A DNA stretch of 64,000 nt from Sorex araneus (lineage: Eukaryota > Chordata > Mammalia > Eulipotyphla > Soricidae), in assembly GCF_027595985.1 (NCBI RefSeq), contig NC_073307.1, positions 45,548,594 to 45,612,593 on the forward strand, read 5' to 3'. Below, in pieces: positions 56,473 to 64,000 of this stretch. Position 1 is the first letter of the stretch. Every line of letters starts with the position of its first letter. The position numbers were made by a program, and so were the translations under genes. The notes beneath the pieces were generated by a model. It saw only the letters and a list, made by a program, of their open reading frames with translations. It was not told where the DNA came from and made no database searches.

Positions 56473-57739
56473 GTGAGGACGACAGTCATAGTGGAAGCAC
56501 TGGGGTGAAAGAGGAAGAAAACTTTTCCTCTGTCACCTTACGTCTTCGTATTTCTTTCTTTTTTTTTTCACCTTACGTCTTCGGAAGGGAATCTGGGAGG
56601 AAATAATTTTTGCAGTTCTTGAGCTGAGACACTGCTTCTTTAAAATGAAAAAAAAAAGTGGTTAGTGAGATAAAAACAATTTACTTTGGTATACCTTCTA
56701 GCTCTGATTTTTTTCCTTTAAAAATAATAAAGAAAAATATCAAAAGAAAATTATGTGTAGGGAATGTACTGAAATGGAGCGGAAACTCCAGAACTGTCAC
56801 TACTGTCAAGTGACCTTGGGCAAAGCCTTTAACCACTGGGCATCATTGTTTCCACAGCTAAAAGTGAGACTTGAGGAACTAACACAAACTGGCTTATATA
56901 ATACAATTTTGTGAGCCTATAATGGTAGAGAAAAGAAATGAGAGTCTTATACCTAGCACACCTGACATTTCCTTTTCTTTTTTATTCCTTTTCTTTTATT
57001 TTTAATTTGAATCACCCTGAGCTACAGTGAGAAAGCTTTCACTTTTGATGGTTGGAGGGATTGCTCGGGACGGGAGATGTGTGCTGAAAGTACATAAAGC
57101 ACCTCACATTTTCTAGCTGAATGATCTTCTGAGTGAAGATTTAGTGCCTTTGCTATGTATGTTCTTAAAACACCTGGGATTACTTCCGCCAGCTCATAAT
57201 ATTTTACTTACTAATTTGTCTATCTATTGACTTGTTTTTATTAACTTAATTTTATTGAAACATCACGGTTTACAACGGCATGAAATATTTCTGTTTTATG
57301 CTTACAATGGTACTATACTACATTCTCCTTGGGACAAATATTCCTCCACATCGTTCCAAGGCACTTATTCCTCACTCCTACATAGTGTTTCAGTTTTCAG
57401 TTCTAAAATATGATGTGCTGTAATATAAATATCACATCATGTTTTAAATGTCTCCTCATTTGTATTGCCCCAGTAGATTCCGGGCAAGCTAAGGGTGGGA
57501 CTGTGTTCTACCTTCATTCTAACACGTAATAGGTTATCAGTGTTTGATGAATAAATAGGTTAATGAGTTCTAGACTGAACCACATGAATTATACAATAGC
57601 AAGCTAAGTGTTGGATGCCTGGCCATTACTGCTCTTGGTGGCCTAGGGCAGAAGAATAGAGTTGGTACAAGATGTGAAATCAGTGTTGTAAGCATTACAA
57701 TCAGAACAGTAATGCCAAATTCCTTTTCCTGACTTTCAG
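56473..57739 (+). other. SPINK5 intron 6
   Basis: 1.3 kb; CACCTTACGTCTTCG is duplicated at about 56536 and 56569 around a T8 run. Otherwise an old L1 scrap only. Confidence 0.9.
57225..57420 (-). mobile_element. Old L1 3'-end fragment, antisense, intron 6
   Basis: TTTATTGAAACATCACGGTT and TACTATACTACATTCTCC resemble the other L1 termini here but are diverged. Confidence 0.5.
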
Positions 57740-57867
57740 GATGTGTGTAGTGCTTTTCGACCATATGTAAAGGATGGAAGACTGGGGTGCACCAGGGAAA
57801 ATGATCCAGTTCTTGGTCCTGATGGAAGGACCCATGGCAACAAGTGTGCGATGTGTGCTGAGTTGTT
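57740..57867 (+). CDS. SPINK5: SPINK5 exon 7, LEKTI domain 3 core
   Basis: Encodes residues 154-195 and two bases of codon 196. Cysteines at 156, 170, 189 and 192 give the four-Cys pattern. The inferred reactive bond is Arg172-Glu173 in Cys-Thr-Arg-Glu-Asn-Asp-Pro, the typical LEKTI trypsin-like inhibitory loop. The Gly-Pro-Asp-Gly-Arg-Thr-His-Gly-Asn-Lys-Cys stretch is almost identical to human domain 3. Acceptor gactttcag|GAT, donor TTGTT|GTAAGT, phase 2, the same exon shape (128 bp) as domains 1 and 4. Confidence 0.96.
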
Positions 57868-59259
57868 GTAAGTATCATTATTCGTGCACCTGAACAAATG
57901 GGCATCAGAGGATGGACTTGGGTTTTATCCTGAGAACCTTACAGCAAGATAACTTCCTTCTCAGAAATCAGGCAGTTGTTTGTCTCGATAATGTGAAATA
58001 TTCCTTGTTCCCAGAGGAGCTACTTTTCTCCTTAACTCACAGAATCAAAGTTTCATAAAAGGAGTAGATAAATCTTTAAGTTCAAGACACTAATGCTAAT
58101 CATTTGAAAACACAATATAAAACTTGCCATTGTACTTTCATATGTAAGAATCTAAGGCAGTCATTTGACATGAAAATTTTTTTGGCGATAGAATTCGAAG
58201 ATTTAAGTCTCATTTAAATTAATTATAATGCTATGTGCCTTTAATTCCTGTTATTATGAAAGGCAGAACTTTATGAGAAGGAATAATGTTGGGGTTAATT
58301 TTCCTGTGACTGTGTATCACTGCTCTAATCACTGATACCCAGATGTGAATGAGATACAAAATAATCTTTACTATTCTGACTCTTAAACGATGTTTAAGAG
58401 TAAGGTTTTGCCTTGCATCCTGCTGATACTGATTCTAACCCTGGCACCATACATGGTTCCCTGAGCACTCTTGGATGTAACATCAAAACAAACAAAGACA
58501 TTTTATAGACACTAATATTTATGCTAGTATATTTTCAAGTTTTCTATGTTATAGAATTTGAAAAATCCAGATAGAGAAAGATTTAAACAATTAATAAACT
58601 TCACACCTGGAAATTCTCGTGCACTTCTATAGAATTCAAAGACTTGCCATACCAGTCTTAATTCTGTGACTTTTTTTCTTTTTATGCACTACTTAGAATA
58701 TTTTTGACCTCCCTAATTCCTGATTTTTTTCTTTTCTTTTTTTTTTTTTTGCACTTAGAACTAAGGTATTTCCCTTTTCCGGATGATATTTAAACTGGTA
58801 TGAAAGCACTTAAAAGTAGAATTCAGTGTGACTCTTATTAATGAAGATGCTTTCACATGAAGACAAACAAATACTTTACAAAGTATGAAAAGTTACTCAT
58901 AATATGGGTGTTGGTGGCAATACTTCTAATGCTGTTTGGTTTCATCCTGGTATCTGCATTGTTTTAAAGCTCTTGGTTCTGCCAGTTAAAGGGAATTTTC
59001 CTGACAGTCTTCTGTTTGTCAATCAAGAAGTCACACCCTTTCGGTCTTACAGAACAAAGCTTCTAATTGACTGCCAGTGAGTCAGTTTCACACCCTTCCA
59101 TATCCTCGGCTCTTGCCTTCAGCACAGGGAAATGTTTTGTCTCCCATAAGTGAATAGGTTTAACAAGTCCCTGCTTAGGAGATGAAAGTGCTTAACATAG
59201 AAATGAATCTGAAAATATAATTTGGCCATAAACTGACCAGCTATTTTCTTCCCTAACAG
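57868..59259 (+). other. SPINK5 intron 7
   Basis: 1.4 kb with one old SINE scrap; remaining sequence is unique. Confidence 0.9.
58395..58492 (+). mobile_element. Old tRNA-SINE fragment, intron 7
   Basis: GTTTTGCCTTGCATCCTGC to CATGGTTCCCTGAGCACTC. Confidence 0.5.
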
Positions 59260-59326
59260 CTTAAAAGAAGCCGAGGAAAATGCCAAGAGAGAAAATGAAA
59301 CTAGAAATCGGAGAAGTGCTGAGAAG
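59260..59326 (+). CDS. SPINK5: SPINK5 exon 8, domain 3-4 linker with furin site
   Basis: Encodes residues 196-218: Phe-Leu-Lys-Glu-Ala-Glu-Glu then a basic segment ending Arg-Asn-Arg-Arg-Ser-Ala-Glu-Lys. Arg211-Asn-Arg-Arg214 before Ser215 is a strong furin consensus (R-X-R-R), so cleavage here would release a domain 1-3 fragment from the precursor. The human linker has a comparable R-X-R-R. Acceptor ccctaacag|C, donor GAAG|GTAAAT, phase 0. An RTE-tailed SINE begins only about 40 bp after the donor. Confidence 0.93.
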
Positions 59327-59369
59327 GTAAATTAATCACTCGCACTATTTAATTCTTATGATCATAACT

Positions 59370-59571
59370 GTAGCACTGTAGCCCTGTTGTTCATCGATTT
59401 GCTTGAGTGGGCACCAGTAACATCTCCATTGTGAGACTTGTTACTGTTTTTGACATATCAAATATGCCACGGGTAGCTTGCCAGGCTCTTCGAGAGGGAC
59501 AGAGGAATCAACCCCGGTCTGCCGCATGCAAGGCAAACGCCCTACCTGCTGTGCTATCGATCTAGTCCATA
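59370..59571 (-). mobile_element. RTE-tailed tRNA-SINE, intron 8
   Basis: Flanked by ATCATAACT (59361-59369, 59572-59580). Lacks about 40 bp of the body between CAGGCTCT and TCGAGAGGGA. Lies 43 bp after the exon 8 donor. Confidence 0.88.
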
Positions 59572-60064
59572 ATCATAACTACAAACCAAAATTGAACTTC
59601 TGAGGTAATAGAATTGTTTTCTGTTATTACATTGAGTTTCTTCCCTTAATTTCAAAATCTCCCAAGTTCACATATCCTAATATATTAATCACTGAATTCA
59701 AATTTAAAACTACATTTTCCACTTGAAACTAAAAATTGTGTTACCTTACTGCTTAAAAAAAGATGAGGGAAGAAATAAAATGGAAAATTTATACAAATTA
59801 CATTCTACATAATTTCCATTAGACTTGTCCTTGACATAAACTCAGTTTTGCTTTGAATAAATTATTTTTGAAATGCCCACAATGTAAATTAAACAGTAAT
59901 AACTTTAAAACTACCCAAGTTTTTAAAACAGTGTGCTGACTAGTTTATGCTATATTTAATCCTATTAATACAAATTGAAGTTAATAATTTTATTATGTTA
60001 ACTATTTGCAACGAGTTCCACATTTAAATATACTTTGCTTCTCTTTATGTGAAAATGTCAAACA

Positions 60065-60228
60065 GGGTCTGGTGTAAAAACTACAGTGGGTTCAGTGCTT
60101 GCCTTGCATGTGGTCAACCCAGGTTCAATCCCTGTCACCCAGAGACCTGTCAGGAGTGATCTTTGAGAACAGAGCTAGGAGTATAACCTGAGCATTACTG
60201 GGTGTGCGCCACCCCATCAAAAAAAAAA
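60065..60228 (+). mobile_element. tRNA-SINE, diverged, intron 8
   Basis: CAGGGTCTGGTGTAAAAAC head, GGTTCAATCCCTGTCACCC, tail ending in an A10 run. Confidence 0.75.
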
Positions 60229-61831
60229 GAGAGAAAAGAATGTAAAATAAACATATTGGATTGTGGTTTGAAAACTATCCTTTAAATTAATTTTCAAAGC
60301 TTTTTTAATAATTTCCTTTCTAATCCAGTAAAAAATAATCCTTTTGTTAATTATAGAATCATTGCAGCAAGGATATCCTAAATTGCCAAAGGAATTAAAT
60401 CTTAGTTGCAATGAAAGTAATATTAGTTATTGTGCTAAATGACTAACCTTTTGCTGAGAAGTCAGAACACTTGAGGTTTAGCCTTAGTTCTGTCATGTTT
60501 TGGGTGTGGAAAACAGGGTCAGTCATTCTCTCTGAGCCTCTATTTTCTTAACAGCAAAATTAGGGGACTTATTGATATTTATCCTACTGGCAAAATTGCT
60601 TTCCTTCCTACATATGCACTGTGCATAAAGAATATTTCCAGTCTATAAATTAGGTAGGACATATATTTTTCTAATAAGAGACACCAGAGCTGAAATTCCT
60701 CTTCATAGTCAGAATTCCTTGAAGAAAATTTTCACCCTAAATAAGATGTCCAGAGTTTAAATTAGAAACATAAATCATTTTTATCATTTGCTCAACATGG
60801 GAGATTTTAAAAAATAAATAGTTTTTGTAGTGGTTGGTAAATTTCAGTGTAAAATATTGGGTTATCTGTGAATATTGTATCAATCTAATCCTATAAAAGT
60901 TTGATTCTATCCTTGACTGTGCAATTGACCCCTTTTACTCAAATTATAGATATTTATTTATAATGAGACACACTTGAAACTTCTATGATACTAGAATCCT
61001 ATGTTATTTCAATGAAAAATTATTTTGAATATAATATAAAGTTTGAAAAACAAAATAAAGCAGAACAAAACTTTGGGTAATCTTCATATGACCTTCAGCA
61101 TTTCTCTGTTCCCTAAACTCAGAGTTCTATTCCGCTGTATTTTATCAGCATATATTCCCCCTTTCCTCCTGTAGGTGGCTTGATTGGTTTGGTGGGATTA
61201 TTGGCATGATCATGCTGCATAGGACTGGCCTTATAGTGATTGCTCAATATCTGCCCCATAATTAGCCTGTCAGTGGGTTGCCCACAAGACTATTTCTTCA
61301 GAATATCCTTGGATGAGTCACAACTTATAAACTGAAATTATCATTGTTTCCTTTATGGGAATCATTGAGTCCTAATTTAATTGCAATGCTATGATTATCA
61401 GGTGACTGACTTCTGCATTTGTATTCCTAGATTGTTACAACCAGGAAGTTTGGAGCACACCCATTGCTCTTCCTGAACAAATACCTGTTTATTTAGCATT
61501 CTCCTTTAAAATACCCTATGAAATATGAGATCTTGAAATATCAGAGAATATTAAACCTAAAGAAAGTCCTAAATATCATCTATTCCTAAAACAATTATGT
61601 ACTTGCTGAGAGTGAGGTTTCAGAAGTGATTGGAATTGGCTTCGGTTTCCCAGAGAGTAAGAGAGATAATCTAGCACCCAGGTTTTCTGATTCAAACTGC
61701 ACTCTTTATGCTCAGGTTTGCCTGACTGAAGGGGAAGATAAGGATCACTGAGTTATATAAAGGAAAAAGAAAGGCTATAAAAGCATCTTATTGAGAATGG
61801 CATACTAGAATCATAAGAAATACTATATTGT

Positions 61832-62009
61832 GGGGCTGGAACGATAGCACAGTGGGTAGGGCGTTTGCCTTGCACACGGCTGATCCGGGTTCGATTCTCA
61901 GCATCCCATATGGTCCCCTGAGCACCGCCAGGAGTAATTCCTGAGTGCAGAGCCAGGAGTAACCCCTGTGCACTGCCAGGTGTGGCCCAAAACGCAAAAG
62001 AAAATAAAT
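61832..62009 (+). mobile_element. Poly(A)-tailed tRNA-SINE, intron 8
   Basis: Near-consensus copy flanked by AAATACTATATTGT at 61818-61831 and 62010-62023. Confidence 0.93.
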
Positions 62010-62349
62010 AAATACTATATTGTAGTTATATAAACCATTAGATTGATTGATTAGAAATTCCCACGTTTACAATCTATATTAATATATTTATAAATATCAG
62101 TATTTATGTAATGTCAATAATATAATAAAGCATGATACATAATATAGTACATAAATATGAAATATAAAATTCACTTATTTAAATTTCTACCATACCAAAT
62201 AGTAGAATTTTCAAAACCCAGAGCCAAATTTAAAGGTTTAGAATATAATCCCAAACATTAGGAAACCTGGGTACAAATCTCTCTTGGATTTTGATGAGGA
62301 TGGGGATTCAAATTTTTAGACTCCCAAAAGAAATACCAACCTTGATTTT

Positions 62350-62572
62350 TTGCTTGTTTTATTTTGTCTGGACCACATCCAGTACCACTTAGAGTTTACT
62401 CCTGGCTCTGTGCTCAGACATCACTCTTGGTGGTACGAAGTGGGCACTGATATGCAGGGTTCAGGGGAACTGATAGATAACCCCGGGGATCAGAACAACT
62501 TCTGTTGTGTGTTTTCTAGTGCACCTAATGTGAGACAAGCACTTTAACTCCGTACTATCTCCCTACCCAGAT
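62350..62572 (-). mobile_element. Old tRNA-SINE, intron 8
   Basis: GACCACATCCAGTACCACTT to ACTATCTCCCTACCC; an insertion-like segment in the middle. Confidence 0.55.
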
Positions 62573-62675
62573 TTATTAATCTTGATGGCCTATTTCTCTA
62601 AGGTGGAAAGTGAAAGAAACTTAGAGTCTATGATTTCCACCAATAAATTTAATAAGGATTATCAGTTAAGGAAAC

Positions 62676-62926
62676 ACTGTAATACTGTAGCACTGTAGTC
62701 CCATTGTTCATCGATTTGCTCGAGCGGGCACCAGTAACATCTCCATTGTGAGACTTGTTACTGTTTTTGGCATATCGAATATACCACGGGTAACTTGCCA
62801 GGCTCTGCCGTGCAGACGGGATACTCTCAGTAGCTTGCTGGGATCTCCAAGAGGGATGGAGGAATCGAACCTGGGTCGGCTGCCTGCAAGGAAAATGCCC
62901 TACCCACTGTGCTATCGCGCCAGTCC
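62676..62926 (-). mobile_element. RTE-tailed tRNA-SINE, intron 8
   Basis: Complete copy with near-consensus tail, body and head (TCGAACCTGGGTCGG B-box region). Confidence 0.87.
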
Positions 62927-62982
62927 AGAAATATTAAGAAAACAAAATACATAAAAATTATCCGCAATGAAAACAAGCTGAG

Positions 62983-63170
62983 CCTGAGAGATAGTATAAC
63001 TGGTAAGGTGCTTGCCTTGCACAGGGTCAACCCCAGTTTGCTCCCCAGCATCCCCCTGGTGTTTCCCCCACCCCTGCCCTGAGCCTCAAGTCATAATACT
63101 GATGAGTTTAGTGTTCCTTAGAGCAGAGCAGATGTGGCGTAAAAGCTCCCCCCTCAAAAAAAATAGATTA
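62983..63170 (+). mobile_element. Old tRNA-SINE, intron 8
   Basis: GCCTGAGAGATAGTATAAC head with TTGCCTTGCACAGGGTC; the tail is poorly preserved. Confidence 0.55.
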
Positions 63171-63662
63171 AACATTAAAAAAAATAAAGTAAGCATAATT
63201 CTATTTGTAATAGTTCATATCATTCTTGACTTGATCCAAGTCAAGATCAAGAGACTTTCAAATATTAAGTCTCACAGATTTTTCTATGATGCACATTGGT
63301 AACATAGGAATAGGATCTTGGCTACTATATTTTGTTGAGTTGTTGATGGAACTCCATGGTAGTTTTCCTATATTTAATAATCTTCATAGATTTGAAAGCA
63401 ATAAAAATCTAATTTTTAGGAAATATTTTCCTAGCCTCAAAGTTCCTTCCTAGATTCTTTATCTTTTATATAAATGCCCTAAGTAGCATATAAGATATTT
63501 AATAGTTTGACATTGTTATAAATATTATTAATTCTGTTATAACTATTATTAATTCACATTATTGAGCATCTTACCCAAACCATTTAGCTATGATGTTCTT
63601 TGACTACAAATCCTTGACGCATACATTAGGTTAAAGTAAAGTAATTGCTTCTCTTTTTAAAG

Positions 63663-63790
63663 GCTCTGTGCAAGGACTATGAAAGCCAGGTGAGGAATGG
63701 AAGACTTTATTGTACACGGGAGAGTGACCCAATCCGTGGCCCGGATGGCAAGATGCACGGCAACAGATGTGCCCTGTGTGCTGAAGTCTT
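63663..63790 (+). CDS. SPINK5: SPINK5 exon 9, LEKTI domain 4 core
   Basis: Encodes residues 219-260 and two bases of the next codon; the companion linker exon lies beyond the window. Cysteines at 221, 235, 254 and 257 fit the four-Cys LEKTI pattern. The inferred reactive bond is Arg237-Glu238 in Cys-Thr-Arg-Glu-Ser-Asp-Pro. The Gly-Pro-Asp-Gly-Lys-Met-His-Gly-Asn-Arg-Cys stretch is diagnostic. The domain begins Ala-Leu-Cys where I recall Asp-Phe-Cys in human. Acceptor tctttttaaag|GCT, donor GTCTT|GTGAGT (phase 2). Confidence 0.95.
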
Positions 63791-64000
63791 GTGAGTATGG
63801 TGTGGTTTGCTCACGGAGACTCCAAGGGAAGAGGGATGAAACGATGCAATTAAGTGAGAAGTGTTGGAGTGGTAGATTTATTGACAATTCTGTTTGATTC
63901 TAATTTATTAAGGGTTCATAAGTTGATTTGTACTAGGCCTCTAGAACCCTTTGCTATTTTTCTACCAGCCCATACATGATTTTTCTAACATGAAGATGTG

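Larger units (their letters stand above)
59327..63662 (+). other. SPINK5 intron 8
   Basis: 4.3 kb with six SINEs. 60229-61817 is the longest repeat-poor block; nothing recognised there or at 63171-63662. Confidence 0.9.
32968..64000 (+). other. SPINK5: SPINK5 gene (LEKTI), 5' part, exons 1-9
   Basis: SPINK5 encodes LEKTI, a secreted multidomain Kazal-type inhibitor that restrains kallikrein-related proteases in stratified epithelium. Nine exons can be read, at 33036-33090, 34596-34621, 38599-38726, 41222-41285, 53755-53876, 56409-56472, 57740-57867, 59260-59326 and 63663-63790. All introns are GT-AG and all phases join without a stop. Each inhibitory domain uses one long exon (122-128 bp) plus one short linker exon (64-67 bp). 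The protein reads as signal peptide, domain 1 (four Cys), domain 2 (six Cys), domain 3 and the first part of domain 4 (four Cys each). Human LEKTI has 15 domains, so most of the gene lies beyond the right edge. The transcription start is inferred, about 30 bp after a TATA-like box. Introns measure roughly 1.5, 4.0, 2.5, 12.5, 2.5, 1.3, 1.4 and 4.3 kb. Confidence 0.95.

Overview
This window is nuclear DNA from a placental mammal. It carries the 5' third of SPINK5, which encodes the multidomain Kazal-type serine protease inhibitor LEKTI, on the + strand from about 32.97 kb to the right edge. To its left lie about 33 kb of intergenic DNA that I read as almost wholly transposon-derived. The repeat content points to a eulipotyphlan, most probably a shrew: an abundant tRNA-headed SINE, a BovB-like RTE LINE, and L1 copies with an unusual pyrimidine/purine-rich 3' end. 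The genus is an inference from repeat type and was not tested against a database.

Region 1 to 32.9 kb: no host gene is supported. It holds two diverged LTR pairs (2.1-7.2 kb), an L1/HAL1 relic split by a class II LTR with a 6-bp duplication (8615-8946), and two copies of an RTE-derived short element (9.6 and 11.1 kb). An L1 relic is split by a 723-bp class II LTR (13335-14057), followed by an L1 3' region (15.1-16.1 kb). A 3.3-kb full-length but dead RTE LINE lies at 16399-19692. Two retrocopied transcript ends sit at 20.9 and 22.9 kb, the second inside an L1 nest at 21.4-23.7 kb. Many SINEs and several microsatellites fill the rest.

Region 32.9 to 64 kb: a TATA-like promoter is followed by nine SPINK5 coding exons with consistent phases and canonical GT-AG junctions. 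They give 782 coding bases (260 codons plus two bases): a signal peptide, LEKTI domains 1 to 3 complete, and the first exon of domain 4. Domains alternate between a long exon of about 122-128 bp and a short exon of 64-67 bp. Domain 2 has the six-cysteine Kazal pattern; domains 1, 3 and 4 have four cysteines. The gene continues past the right edge. Intron 4 is about 12.5 kb and full of repeats.

The most informative structure is a series of RTE-related elements. The window holds (i) a full-length RTE flanked by a 13-bp duplication, (ii) internally deleted derivatives that join the RTE 5' end directly to its 3' end (296 bp and about 544 bp, two with clear duplications), and (iii) tRNA-headed SINEs whose body and tail are that same fusion. 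A second, more numerous SINE family uses the same tRNA head with a different, poly(A)-ending tail. The pattern parallels BovB, Bov-A and Bov-tA of ruminants. I found no CRISPR array, operon, standalone RNA gene or undescribed protein system.
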